Positions 36,565 through 45,521 of a DNA stretch of 64,000 nucleotides are shown piece by piece; positions within the stretch are counted from its first letter, which is position 1, and every line of letters starts with the position of its first letter. The DNA is taken from contig DUCN01000026.1 in the NCBI GenBank assembly GCA_012959805.1, positions 1 through 64,000 of the forward strand, written 5' to 3'. Under the pieces are notes generated by a model. The model was not told where the DNA came from. It searched no databases and saw nothing but the letters and a program-made list of their open reading frames with translations. This DNA comes from Myxococcales bacterium (GTDB lineage: Bacteria > Myxococcota_A > UBA9160 > UBA4427). The position numbers and the translations under genes were made by a program.

Positions 36565-37551
36565 TTAGCGCACGCGAAGAACCAATTTCCCGAAGTGGGT
36601 GCTCGCCTTCATCATACGGTGCGCATCCGGTGCATCCTCAAGAGCAAAGACTTCATGCAGGGTCGGCCGAATCTCACCTGCCGCGAGATCCTCGCCAAAC
36701 TGCTCGAGAAAGGCTCGAACGATGGCCGCCTTTTGCTCGTTCGATCGGGTTCGTAGAGTCGAGCCCATGACCTTGAGTCGACGCATCAAAAGCGCGCCCA
36801 GGGAAATCTCCGCCTTCGCGCCCCCCATCAATCCAATCAAGACCAATGAACCATCGATGGCCAGGGCGCTCAAATTCTGCTCGAGATACGAACCGCCAAT
36901 CGAATCCAGAATCACATCAACCCCGCGACCGTCCGTCGCCGCACGAACGGTCTCGACCCAGTCATCTTCCCGGTAATTGGCAACAGCGTCCGCCCCGAGT
37001 TCGAGACAGCGCTTGCACTTCTCCGCGCTCCCGGCCGTGGCAATGACCCGTCCGCCCGCGCGCTTGACCAACTCGATGGTCGTCGTCCCAATCCCGCTGC
37101 CACCACCATGCACGAGAACGCTTCCGCCCTCCGGCAGTTCGCCCAGTTGAAAAACGTTCAAGAAGACGGTCAGCAGGGTTTCCGTGAGCCCAGCCCCCTC
37201 TTCAAAGGACAGCGCATCCGGTAGAGGGATCACCGAACCAGCATCGACGACGACATTCTCGGCGTAGCCGCCACCGGAAAGCAGAGCCATCACGCGGTCA
37301 CCGATCGTAAAATTCGTGACACCACTCGCCAGCTCGGCAATCTCCCCCGCGCATTCGAGCCCCAGAATCGGCGAGGCACCCGCTGGCGGCGGATAGAACC
37401 CTTGTCTCTGGAGGAGATCCGCGCGGTTGATGCCACTGGCAAAATTTCGAATCCGAACCATGCCCGGTCCCAATTCAGGCGAAGTCGCATCACTTAGCTG
37501 CATGCAATCTTCATCGCCCGGCTGATCGATCATTATCGCTTTCATGGTCAT
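36565..37551 (-). CDS. NAD(P)H:quinone oxidoreductase, zinc-less MDR family (QOR/PIG3-like)
   Basis: 328 aa from ATG 37551 (MTMKAIMIDQPG); ATG 37545 is an alternative. Medium-chain reductase: GroES-like N-terminal half (ASGINRADLLQRQGFYPPP and LGLECAGEI), then the Rossmann motif VHGGGSGIGTTTIELVKRAG and VDVILDSIGGSYLEQNL. The zinc-ligand cysteines of alcohol dehydrogenases are absent. Closest in pattern to PIG3-type quinone reductases. Divergent from the DUF1214-like gene. Confidence 0.9.
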   Translation of the reverse strand: MTMKAIMIDQPGDEDCMQLSDATSPELGPGMVRIRNFASGINRADLLQRQGFYPPPAGASPILGLECAGEIAELASGVTNFTIGDRVMALLSGGGYAENVVVDAGSVIPLPDALSFEEGAGLTETLLTVFLNVFQLGELPEGGSVLVHGGGSGIGTTTIELVKRAGGRVIATAGSAEKCKRCLELGADAVANYREDDWVETVRAATDGRGVDVILDSIGGSYLEQNLSALAIDGSLVLIGLMGGAKAEISLGALLMRRLKVMGSTLRTRSNEQKAAIVRAFLEQFGEDLAAGEIRPTLHEVFALEDAPDAHRMMKASTHFGKLVLRVR

Positions 37552-37684
37552 GGCCGGGAGCTTAGTCCAATCTTGGGTCTCGGAACCGAACGAATGGGCG
37601 CCCCGGATCAAAATGATTCGACTGCGCGGCAATGGAGTGCTTCAATCGATACGACGCGATCCACCACGCGGAGGAGCCGCATCC

Positions 37685-38872
37685 ATGTCCAGCGAATCCG
37701 ACGATCTCATCCAGGGCGTTGCTTGGCGGCAATGGTGTGACCGATTGAAGGCGGTGGGCGACGGCATTCTCGAGTCGGACGACCCCGACGACGGGCAATC
37801 TCGCGCCGAGGGATACCGCTCGCTGACCCGACTACTCGCCGCGGCAATGGAATTCGAGCTGGAAGCCGGTGACCCCGCCTATCCCGATTTCCTTCGCGAT
37901 CACGGCTCCCGATCACAATGGGGCGGAGCCAATCCCGATGTCGTCACGCTTCGCGCGGCGATCGACCCCGAATTGACCTACAAGATCTGGGCCGATGTCG
38001 ATGGCATGTTCCAGGCGACATTTTGCCAACATGACGGGGCCGTCGAAAGGGCGACGATTGCCGCGGACCAGGAGCGACATCTCGAATCCTTCGAAGTCGA
38101 CGAGGACGGCTTTCTCGAAATCAATCTGTCTCCGGACCCACACCCCGAAAACTGGATCCCCACGCATCCGGACGCTCAAATTTTCGAGATCCAGATCTTC
38201 GTCTCCGACTGGGAATGCCACACCGCGCCGACATTTCATATTGAGCGGATCGATGACGCAGGCGATGGCGTGGCGCCAGTACGAAAGTCGGCTTCTGACA
38301 TCGAACGGGGTCTTGAACGTTCGATGGAATGGCTCGAAAACGCCTCGACCTACTGGAATCGTCATGCGCGACAACTCGCGGAGAAATTCCCGAACAACGT
38401 CCCTTCACAGCTGGGCCAGGATCCAGGAGATCCGGGTGTTCTCGCGACGGGCCGATGCCATTGGAATCTGGCCGATGACGAAGCGCTATTGATCACCTGT
38501 GAAGTCCCGCTCGCGCAATATTGGAGCTTCGCAATCCAAACCCTGACTTGGTTCGAGAGTGGCGATTTCGCGCGACGACAAACGAGCCTCACCGGTGACC
38601 AGATCCATCTCGACGAAGACGGGCTCGCACGACTCGTGTTATGCGAGAAAGATTCCGGAGCACCAAATTGGATCGACACCGAAGGGCGCCGCAGTGGTCT
38701 CCTCGTCTACCGGTATGGATGGGCAGAAACCTGGCCGACTCCGAGCGTGAGATGTGTCAAGCTGGACGAACTCGACGATCTCTTACCCGAAGATCATCCG
38801 GCGCTCACGCAGGAGGAGCGCCGGGAGCAGTTGTCCCTTCGACGAGAGGCGCTCTGGAATCGGCTCGCATAG
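37685..38872 (+). CDS. DUF1214-like hypothetical protein
   Basis: 395 aa from ATG 37685 with GGAGGAG eight bases upstream. The C-terminal half (from about 265) with GRCHWNLADDEALLITCEVP and AQYWSFAIQTLTWFES resembles DUF1214 proteins. The N-terminal half includes DLIQGVAWRQWCDRLKAVGD and NPDVVTLRAAIDPELTYKIW, the usual beginning of this group. It is rich in Asp/Glu with no signal peptide or transmembrane segment. The enzymatic role is unknown. Such genes often sit near acyl-CoA or steroid-type catabolic genes, as here. Confidence 0.7.
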   Translation: MSSESDDLIQGVAWRQWCDRLKAVGDGILESDDPDDGQSRAEGYRSLTRLLAAAMEFELEAGDPAYPDFLRDHGSRSQWGGANPDVVTLRAAIDPELTYKIWADVDGMFQATFCQHDGAVERATIAADQERHLESFEVDEDGFLEINLSPDPHPENWIPTHPDAQIFEIQIFVSDWECHTAPTFHIERIDDAGDGVAPVRKSASDIERGLERSMEWLENASTYWNRHARQLAEKFPNNVPSQLGQDPGDPGVLATGRCHWNLADDEALLITCEVPLAQYWSFAIQTLTWFESGDFARRQTSLTGDQIHLDEDGLARLVLCEKDSGAPNWIDTEGRRSGLLVYRYGWAETWPTPSVRCVKLDELDDLLPEDHPALTQEERREQLSLRREALWNRLA

Positions 38873-39005
38873 CCGAGGCTGCCTTCGCCAGCACCGGCCC
38901 CTCCCGGCTTTGAGCCCCTCGGCTCCAGCCGCATCCTCGCGATGGAATCCCCTGCTCGCATTTATCTTCCCTGAAAGCTATCCAGAAGAGTAGTCAAGGA
39001 GAGAA

Positions 39006-39554
39006 ATGGCAATGGATTGGATCGAAAAACTCGTCGAGAGCTGGACGCGAGAGGAGCCCACCGTGAATTTCGCGAGCGTGCCCGCGATGATCCGGCTCGC
39101 ACGCCTCGGGACGCTATTCGAAATCTTCCAGCACGACGTCCTGGAACCCTTCGAGCTGACGCCTGGCGATTACGCGGTTCTCGCTGTCCTTGCAACCCAC
39201 CACCGCTCGGGCCAGCCCGGCGCTCTGAACCCAAGTCGTCTCCACGGTCAATTACGTCGATCTTCCGGCGGGATGACGAAGATCATGAAGCGACTCGAAG
39301 GTGCTGAGCTCATCGAAAGAACGCGTGACCCGGAAGACGGGCGAGGGATGCTCGTCACCCTGACCCCCCGCGGCCTGGCTCTCCACGATCGGGTCTTTCG
39401 CGCGTTTGGAGCGGCGTCGAGCCGACTACTCGCGCCCCTTTCGGGTGAAGAACAGGCAGAACTCAATCGGGCACTCAAACGTACGCTCGATACGCTCGAC
39501 GCTTTCGAGGCATCCGGTTCTCGGAGCAGAGAATCCCGGTCATCAACGACCTGA
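39006..39554 (+). CDS. MarR-family transcriptional regulator
   Basis: 182 aa with AAGGAGA directly before the ATG. The MarR winged helix spans about 35-150: LTPGDYAVLAVLATHHRSG, the recognition region LHGQLRRSSGGMTKIMKRLEGAELIER and wing RDPEDGRGMLVTLTPRG. It binds DNA as a dimer and usually responds to phenolic or lipid ligands. Neighbouring oxidoreductase genes are possible targets; the ligand is unknown. The 200-bp gap after it holds nothing recognisable. Confidence 0.9.
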   Translation: MAMDWIEKLVESWTREEPTVNFASVPAMIRLARLGTLFEIFQHDVLEPFELTPGDYAVLAVLATHHRSGQPGALNPSRLHGQLRRSSGGMTKIMKRLEGAELIERTRDPEDGRGMLVTLTPRGLALHDRVFRAFGAASSRLLAPLSGEEQAELNRALKRTLDTLDAFEASGSRSRESRSSTT

Positions 39555-39754
39555 TACGCAAGCCAGCGGAAACGGCTCATCTCGAATCAACTTCCACCGC
39601 AGATGACCGGGTATCGACGAAGTGCTAGTCGCCATTCGATACGAACGCCACGAGCGCGAAAAGACCGTTCTACACGAAGTCCTTCGCTAGGAGCTCGAGC
39701 CCTTCCTAGCTCGGACACGGGGGCCGGAGAAAACTCGGGCAAGATCCAAGTTGG

Positions 39755-40582
39755 TCAGTGGGGCACGCTCATCGACTTTGGCGGGCGGACGACGATGTCG
39801 GCGATGTTGACCTCGATGGGCTGGGTCACCGCATAGAGAACCGCCCGCGCGACATCATTCGGATGCCCCAGCAACTGCTTCATATTCTCCGCAAGGGTGT
39901 CGAGCGCTTCGGGAGAAAGACGATCGCCTTTCTCGAGTTCGATATCCATGCCGGCCATCTTTCCCATGGTGTTGATGAAATCTCGATCGAAGCTACGCGC
40001 AAAGTTTGTCGCGATCGCGCCGGGCATCACGTTCGTGATGCGAATCGTGTCGTCCTCAAGTTCGTCGCGAAGGCTGGATGAGATTGAGTTGACCGCATGC
40101 TTGGTCGAACCATAGACGCCCGAATTGCTGCGCTGCGCAGCGACGGAGGAGATATTGACGATCTGTCCCTCGGCTCCACAAGCCCGCATGGCTTTGACTG
40201 CCGATTGACAACCGACGAGCAGTGCGAGGATGTTTGTTTCGAGCATGGCCCGCCATTCTTCGGCGTCGCCCTCGACAATTGATGCGGGATACGAAAGGCC
40301 GGCGTTGTTGACCATAATATCGAGACGTCCGGTCGCCTCGACCGCGGTGTCGACGAGCGAACGAATCTGAGCGACATCGCGGACGTCTCCCGTGACCACG
40401 CTGGCTTTGCCTCCAGACTCTTCGATCTTCTTCTTGGAGTCTTCCATCGAGGCAGCCGTTCGGCCGGATAGAAATACGTGTGCGCCGGCATTGCCGAGAT
40501 GTTCCGCGATCGCACGGCCTATTCCGCTGGATGCGCCAGTCACAACAGCGGTTCTTCCTTCGAGGGGTTCCGAGACGGTCAT
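39755..40582 (-). CDS. Short-chain dehydrogenase/reductase (SDR)
   Basis: 275 aa. Classical SDR with VVTGASSGIGRAIAEHL (NAD(P) binding, about 13-29), GDVRD, MVNNAGLSYP, the catalytic Ser in VNISSVAAQ and Tyr-x-x-x-Lys in VYGSTKHAV. Full length with a variable C-terminal substrate region. Specificity unknown. It is transcribed leftward from an AT-containing region disturbed by the IS3 remnant just upstream, which may have altered its promoter. Confidence 0.93.
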   Translation of the reverse strand: MTVSEPLEGRTAVVTGASSGIGRAIAEHLGNAGAHVFLSGRTAASMEDSKKKIEESGGKASVVTGDVRDVAQIRSLVDTAVEATGRLDIMVNNAGLSYPASIVEGDAEEWRAMLETNILALLVGCQSAVKAMRACGAEGQIVNISSVAAQRSNSGVYGSTKHAVNSISSSLRDELEDDTIRITNVMPGAIATNFARSFDRDFINTMGKMAGMDIELEKGDRLSPEALDTLAENMKQLLGHPNDVARAVLYAVTQPIEVNIADIVVRPPKSMSVPH

Positions 40583-40699
40583 CAGTCAGTTCCTTTGTAA
40601 TTGAGATTGGCGCGTGACGGTAGGTTTGCGAACAGGCTCAAGCAAGAAAAGGGGTAGCCGGAGAGGCTCGATCTTGTCGACACTGGCGGTCTGCATTGG

Positions 40700-40956
40700 C
40701 TGCCTGTCTGGACTTCCCCATTCTTCGTACTGACTTAGAGGGCGAGTTTTGAGGCATTTCCGAATGCATTGGCTCCTGATGCTCGGATCGAGCTTGTGCG
40801 CTTTGCAGAAGCGGACCCAGTCTCCGCTGCCGTATTGAGAGCCTTGACCCGAGTAAAAGATGCCCCGAGCGAGCGTCAGCTATGAAGATCCATCACAACG
40901 GCCACGTACAGCCACCCCTCCCAAGTGCGGATGTACGTGATGTCGGTGACCCAAGC
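40700..40956 (-). pseudogene. IS3-family transposase (OrfB, DDE integrase) remnant
   Basis: Read on the minus strand from 40956, the sequence gives [20 protein letters not shown] and MDLHS, the strand holding the first catalytic Asp of IS3-type integrases, then a stop. In a shifted frame GIFYSGQGSQYGSGDWVRFC and AHKLDPSIRS follow, the segment around the second Asp region. The section between them (normally about 40-60 residues) is deleted and the rest is unrecognisable. The 40590-41180 stretch has no intact gene; no terminal inverted repeats were found by eye. Confidence 0.85.
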
Positions 40957-41183
40957 CCCGAAACTAACGGATCAAATGGACCGGTTTCTTTGGGCAGGTC
41001 AGAGCAAAAAGTCTAAGTCAGAGACTGGATCCATTATCGCGAGGCCGGCCAGGCCGACTACACCATCGCTACACATACGAACTCCAGAGGGTCGCGCAGG
41101 TCGGATTCTGGATACTGGCGAAGGGACGACGAGTAGGGGGTTTGAACGCATTATCACTCAGTTGATTACCGGGCCCTGGACGT

Positions 41184-42374
41184 CTACTTCAGGTCTGCTC
41201 GCGTGTAGTCGAGCAGTCCCCGAGCGATGATCAGGCGTTGGATCTCGCCGGTCCCTTCGTAGATGTCCGTTATGCGACTATCGCGCATCCACTTCTCGAG
41301 CAGGTTCTCTCGGGCGATGCCCATGGTGCCGAGAATTTCGATGCAGCCCTGGGTGATCTCGCGAACTGCGGAACCCGCGTGGGCCTTACAAACCGAAGAC
41401 TCAAGGTTGTTGGGCAAGCCTTCGCCAGCCATCCAACCACATTGCAGAAGCGTCAGCCTCGAAGCTTCGAAGATCGACTCGAGCCGCATGAACTTCTCAG
41501 CAGCGGCATTCGTTCGGCCCAGTCCACCAGGGCCCACGCCGTAGTCGAGCACGATGCCCGCATTCACGAGTTCTTCCCGAGTCAGGTCGATCGCGGCCTC
41601 AGCAATCCCCAGCCCCATGGCTGCTGTCATTGGTCGCGTCATGTTGAAAGTCTTCATCACACCGCGAAAGCCACCCGAATTCTTCTGCTGAATCGATTCA
41701 TCGAGTCCGAGAAGATGGGTCCGGGGAATCCGACAGTCCGTGAAGACATAGGCGGCCGTGTCATCGGCCCGAATCCCGAGCTTTTTTTCTTTGTGAGGGA
41801 CGTCAAATCCGGGTGTTCCCTTTTCGATCAAGAAGGATTTGATTCCCGCTCGACCCGCACTCTTGTCGATGGTTGCCCAGATGACCACGCCGGTGGCTCG
41901 AATACCCGTCGTCACGAAGATTTTCTCTCCGTTGATCACCCATTCGTCTGTCTCTTCATCGAGAACGGCGCTGGTCGAGACCCGCGAAGGATCCGAACCA
42001 CAACCCGGCTCGGTGATCGCCATGGAGAGCATGAGATTCCCCCATTCCTCCTTCTGCTCATCCGTTCCTGCCGCGGCCAGTGCTGCATTGCCGAGGCCGC
42101 CGCGATCTGAACGTCGGACCCGAACCGAATAGTCACCCCAGAAGGCGCCCATCGTCTGCAACATCATCATCACCGCTCCCTGGGTGTCCTCGGGGCCAGC
42201 GGTCGGAGCCGGGCTCCGATTGGCGTAGAACTCTTCAGTTTCCGGAAGCGTATCCGGAATCATTTCCGCTTCGTTCTCGTCGAATTCATGCGCATAACGG
42301 CGAGCAATCACCGCCTCGGCACGGGTTCGCTCGAGAAGCGCCTTGTCCGTTTCAGTCAATCTAAAATCGATCAT
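41184..42374 (-). CDS. Acyl-CoA dehydrogenase family protein (1)
   Basis: 396 aa from ATG 42374, with GGAGA six bases upstream. A FAD-dependent acyl-CoA dehydrogenase: MAITEPGCGSDPSRVSTSA (FAD/substrate loop), EWVINGEKIFVTTGIRA, and C-terminal EKWMRDSRITDIYEGTGEIQRLIIARGLL. The Glu in YEGTGEIQ is the region where the catalytic base lies in this family. It is preceded 62 bp upstream by a second acyl-CoA dehydrogenase on the same strand; such pairs often form heteromeric enzymes acting on steroid side chains or other bulky acyl-CoAs. Confidence 0.93.
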   Translation of the reverse strand: MIDFRLTETDKALLERTRAEAVIARRYAHEFDENEAEMIPDTLPETEEFYANRSPAPTAGPEDTQGAVMMMLQTMGAFWGDYSVRVRRSDRGGLGNAALAAAGTDEQKEEWGNLMLSMAITEPGCGSDPSRVSTSAVLDEETDEWVINGEKIFVTTGIRATGVVIWATIDKSAGRAGIKSFLIEKGTPGFDVPHKEKKLGIRADDTAAYVFTDCRIPRTHLLGLDESIQQKNSGGFRGVMKTFNMTRPMTAAMGLGIAEAAIDLTREELVNAGIVLDYGVGPGGLGRTNAAAEKFMRLESIFEASRLTLLQCGWMAGEGLPNNLESSVCKAHAGSAVREITQGCIEILGTMGIARENLLEKWMRDSRITDIYEGTGEIQRLIIARGLLDYTRADLK

Positions 42375-42436
42375 GTTCATTCTCCAGCGCGGTCGAGTCT
42401 TCGCCGCGCTTTGGTTGAGTTTTGCTTTACAGCGAC

Positions 42437-43531
42437 CTAGATCGCCACCATGCCGTCGACCACACCCAGGGTTCGCGCATTGCGGAACCACATCTCGACC
42501 GGGTGCTCGCGAATGAAGCCATGGCCGCCGAGGATCTGAACGCCGTTGTCGGCAATCCACATGCTCTTCTCTGCCGCGTAACTGCGCGCCTGCCAAGCAG
42601 CCTTCGTGGCGTCCTCGCCATGCTCGAGCAAGCTCGCAGCCTGCCAGACCAGCATGCGCGTCGAGTGCTGAGCGATATGCATGTCCGAAAGACGGAAGGC
42701 AATCGACTGCTTCTTGGAGATCGGCTCATCGAAGGCGACCCGATCCTTGGTGTACGGGACGCAATACTCGAGCACCGCTCGAGAGAGTCCAAGCATGACT
42801 GCCGAGAGTCCCGTGCGTGACACATTCAGCAATCGCTGAATGTCTGCGCCCTCTGGCCCACCGAGAAGCGCGTCAGCGCCGACTTCGACACGCTCGATTT
42901 CGAGTGCCGTCGTCGTGAGTCCCCGGAGTCCCATATTCTTCTCGGGACCCGAGATCTTGAGACCGGCCGCATCGCGAGGAACGATGAACGCGCCCAGGGA
43001 ATCGCCATTTCGAGCCGTCACGAGGAAGTGGCTTGCACGATCGCCGTAAGCGACCATGGTCTTGCGACCCGAAAGAATGAACGACTCACCCTTCGGTTCC
43101 GCAATCGTCTGGGGTGCGCTCGCATCGCGAAGTGCGCCCGGTTCGGAGACGGCCACCGCACCCGTAGCGAAGGATTCGCCACAGAAAAGCGGCAGATAGG
43201 CCTTCTTCTGGTCGTCACTGCCCTGATCGAGAATCGCATTCGCGAAGAGCGAGGGGGCCAGAGCCGCCATCGCAAGCGAAGCATCGCCATGAGCCAATTC
43301 TTCCAGCAGGATCGCGTTGGTCACCATCGAACGTTCTTCGCCGGCGCCTCCGTATTCCTCGGGAATCTGCGTACTGGTCAGTCCCAGACTCCATGCGGTC
43401 TCGAGAAAGTCGTTCGGAATCTCCGAGGCCTCATCACATTCGCGTGCAATCGGTCGGATCGCATCCGCGGCGAACTCGCGCATCGCGTCGCGCACCATTT
43501 CCTGTTCTTCAGACAACCCAAATGAAATCAC
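42437..43531 (-). CDS. Acyl-CoA dehydrogenase family protein (2)
   Basis: 364 aa from GTG 43531 with GGAGAGAT just upstream. The N-terminal helical domain (ISFGLSEEQEMVRDAMREFA), AVAVSEPGALRDASAP (FAD loop, departing from the usual TEPxxGSD) and the C-terminal GVQILGGHGFIREHPVEMWFRNARTL are present. The end RTLGVVDG differs from the usual EGT, so the catalytic base is not evident. This partner may be non-catalytic and pair with the downstream dehydrogenase. An HxlR-type regulator lies 30 bp upstream on the same strand. Confidence 0.92.
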   Translation of the reverse strand: MISFGLSEEQEMVRDAMREFAADAIRPIARECDEASEIPNDFLETAWSLGLTSTQIPEEYGGAGEERSMVTNAILLEELAHGDASLAMAALAPSLFANAILDQGSDDQKKAYLPLFCGESFATGAVAVSEPGALRDASAPQTIAEPKGESFILSGRKTMVAYGDRASHFLVTARNGDSLGAFIVPRDAAGLKISGPEKNMGLRGLTTTALEIERVEVGADALLGGPEGADIQRLLNVSRTGLSAVMLGLSRAVLEYCVPYTKDRVAFDEPISKKQSIAFRLSDMHIAQHSTRMLVWQAASLLEHGEDATKAAWQARSYAAEKSMWIADNGVQILGGHGFIREHPVEMWFRNARTLGVVDGMVAI

Positions 43532-43561
43532 GGGATCTCTCCTTTTATGACTACTGATTAG

Positions 43562-44323
43562 TTATTGAGGTTTGATGATTGGTTTTTCGTTTTGGCGTGG
43601 ACGAGCGATCTGATAAAAGAACTGGTCCATGGCCTGGGGGCCGCCTTCCTTGTGAAGACGTCCGCTCTTGACGGCATCCTTGGCGCCGAGGACGCCTAAC
43701 GCGATCGCGCACCAATCGCGTGCCGTCGCCGTGTAACGAACATCTGCTCCCTCGGCGAATCCTTCTCGGATTTCACAGCGCCCGGCGTCGATTGACACCG
43801 TCCAAACGCCCCCACCCTCCCCTGTTAGTCGAATCTCGAAGACAACGTTGGCAGCCTGTGCTTGCTCGTCGCGTAGGAGATTGGGAAGAGCCTCGAGAAC
43901 GGACAGGGCCGAGGTTTCGGTAAACCGGCTGGCGTCGACGTCGAGGACGCTGATTCCCTCGCGCACCCACCAGCGAGCGATGGAGGAGATGATGGGCTCA
44001 AGCGACCGGCCCTTCTCCGTCACCCGGTAGATCGAGCGGCCTCCATGAGGCTCGGTCTCGACGAAGTCGTTGGCTCGCAGTTCACGTAGACGGCCGGAAA
44101 GAACGCGGGGAGCGATTCCGGTTCGCTGACGAAGCTCCTGGAAGCCTTTTGAGCCGGCGAGAAGTTGGCGAATCAGAACCAGACTCCAACGATCGCCAAT
44201 CACATCGAGAGCCCGGGCGACCGGATCGAAAATCTGGGCGGGGCGCAGGATCTCGCTCTTCCGCGAGGAATCTTCCTCGGCAGTCGGGCGTGCGGTTGGG
44301 GGATGGAGTTCTGGCTCGCTCAC
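43562..44323 (-). CDS. HxlR-type transcriptional regulator with SCP2-like C-terminal domain
   Basis: 253 aa. Residues 30-125 are an HxlR winged helix (ALDVIGDRWSLVLIRQLLAG, FQELRQRTGIAPRVLSGRLR, YRVTEKGRSL). The second half (about 150-240) fits the sterol-carrier-like fold attached to some HxlR regulators: VVFEIRLTGEGGGVWTVSID, then ADVRYTATARDW and GRLHKEGG. This suggests sensing of a hydrophobic or acyl ligand. It is in line with the two acyl-CoA dehydrogenase genes, likely in one operon (30-bp gap). A dyad sits at its own promoter (44333-44355). Confidence 0.87.
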   Translation of the reverse strand: MSEPELHPPTARPTAEEDSSRKSEILRPAQIFDPVARALDVIGDRWSLVLIRQLLAGSKGFQELRQRTGIAPRVLSGRLRELRANDFVETEPHGGRSIYRVTEKGRSLEPIISSIARWWVREGISVLDVDASRFTETSALSVLEALPNLLRDEQAQAANVVFEIRLTGEGGGVWTVSIDAGRCEIREGFAEGADVRYTATARDWCAIALGVLGAKDAVKSGRLHKEGGPQAMDQFFYQIARPRQNEKPIIKPQ

Positions 44324-44332
44324 GAGATCAGT

Positions 44333-44355
44333 ATCTAATGAATACTAAATTAGAT
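44333..44355. promoter_or_regulatory. AT-rich dyad at the HxlR gene promoter
   Basis: ATCTAAT (44333-44339) and ATTAGAT (44349-44355) form an inverted repeat spanning 23 bp just upstream of the GTG start of the regulator. Its position suits autoregulation. The rest of the 328-bp gap to the OmpW-like gene (44356-44651) holds nothing I recognise. Confidence 0.5.
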
Positions 44356-44651
44356 TGCAACTAGAAACTGAAAATTCAACTCGAGAACGCAACCTCGCGC
44401 TGCGGGACCGATATTCGGATTCTGTGGGAGCCTTGGGCCTGCGCCGATTGAGGAGAATTCATGTCCTCGATCCCTCGATCTTCTCAGCCGCCAGGCCCTC
44501 GTGGCCGATTTGCGCCCACCTTTCGCTCTCAGCGCGGCCCCAACGACCAGAGGAAGATGCCTTCGGCGTGTTCGATCTGGGTCGGGCGACCTCGGCGGCG
44601 ACATCAGGCTTAACGTCTTATGTCGGGTCACCCCCGCGGCGACGCAGACTC

Positions 44652-45350
44652 CTAGAACCGATATTGCAGCCCGGCGGTGAAGCCGAGGTAATTGTATCCA
44701 TCGATGTCTGCGAGGTCCGGCTTCTTGAGAGTCGTCAGCACGACCTGACCCTGTGCGTTAAGCAGAAGGTTGCGTGTGATGTAGAGATCAACGCCAACAC
44801 CCGCGCGCCCGGCCAAACCGAATTGCTTACCACTATCGATATCAACGTCCGGGTCCAGCCCTTCAAGCACCGGCGCCAACGGGCCCCGGTCAGCCTTCCA
44901 TGACGAGAAGCCAACGCCCAACAAAGCGTAGGGCTGTATCCGCCAGATTGGCAATATGAACTTGGTGTTTGCAGTCAGCGTATGTCCGGTCAGGCCAAAA
45001 ATCTCGCCCGGGTCAAAACCGGTCACGCTCGCCGAAACGCTGTACTCGTCCACCCATTCGTATTGCAGTTCCGCGGCAAAGAACGACGCCAGTCGGTAGC
45101 CGATCACTGCGCCAAGGCCGCCGGAGTCTTCGATCGAAAGCGTGGCGGACACCGGCACGGGCACGGGCACGGAACTCAGAGCGTCTTGCAAGAGGTCCTC
45201 GAGTCGATTCTCAAAAACATTTTTCTGGTAGACACCCGAGATCCCAACGTAGACGCCGGGACGGGAAAAGGAACCTTCGCCGGCAAAAGCCTGCGCGGGT
45301 GCCGAAAGGATCAAAAGCGCGCTGATCAGCGCCAAAGAGAAAGTACGCAT
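44652..45350 (-). CDS. OmpW-like outer membrane beta-barrel protein
   Basis: 232 aa from ATG 45350, with GGAGGA nine bases upstream. A signal peptide (MRTFSLALISALLILSAPAQAFA, cleavage about residue 23) is followed by eight or so amphipathic strands: GVYVGISGVYQ, GAVIGYRLASFFAAELQYEW, PYALLGVGFSSW, FGLAGRAGVGVDLYITRN, and the C-terminal YLGFTAGLQYRF ending in Phe, the signature of outer-membrane barrels. Small-molecule porin or stress-related OmpW/OmpX type. Divergent from rnpB, with a 19-bp dyad between them. Confidence 0.85.
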   Translation of the reverse strand: MRTFSLALISALLILSAPAQAFAGEGSFSRPGVYVGISGVYQKNVFENRLEDLLQDALSSVPVPVPVSATLSIEDSGGLGAVIGYRLASFFAAELQYEWVDEYSVSASVTGFDPGEIFGLTGHTLTANTKFILPIWRIQPYALLGVGFSSWKADRGPLAPVLEGLDPDVDIDSGKQFGLAGRAGVGVDLYITRNLLLNAQGQVVLTTLKKPDLADIDGYNYLGFTAGLQYRF

Positions 45351-45408
45351 GTTCGGTGTCCTCCGAGGGGATGGCTCCAAAAAATCTATCGTCACGTCCC
45401 TGCCACCA

Positions 45409-45427
45409 TGTGAGGTCATATCTCACA
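45409..45427. promoter_or_regulatory. 19-bp dyad between ompW-like gene and rnpB
   Basis: TGTGAG (45409-45414), seven bases, then CTCACA (45422-45427). The half-sites recall CRP sites, but the spacing is 3 bp too long for the TGTGA-N6-TCACA consensus. It is 58 bp upstream of the OmpW-like ATG, suiting an operator of that gene. Confidence 0.45.
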
Positions 45428-45452
45428 CATTTTCAGAACTCATGTGCCTGCA

Positions 45453-45458
45453 GATAAT
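45453..45458 (+). promoter_or_regulatory. Possible -10 element for rnpB
   Basis: GATAAT at 45453-45458 is preceded at a 17-bp spacing by TTTTCA. Expected start is near 45465, about 55 bases before the folded RNA, so processing of a leader would be needed. Weak evidence. Confidence 0.3.
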
Positions 45459-45521
45459 TCGAAACAGAGTCGAGGCGCCTAGCCATGACGCTGTGTGCGC
45501 GATACGCTCCGCCTGCCCGCC

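Noticed and set aside
45409..45427. CRP binding site
   Set aside because: The half-sites are separated by nine instead of six bases between TGTGA and TCACA; recorded only as a dyad.
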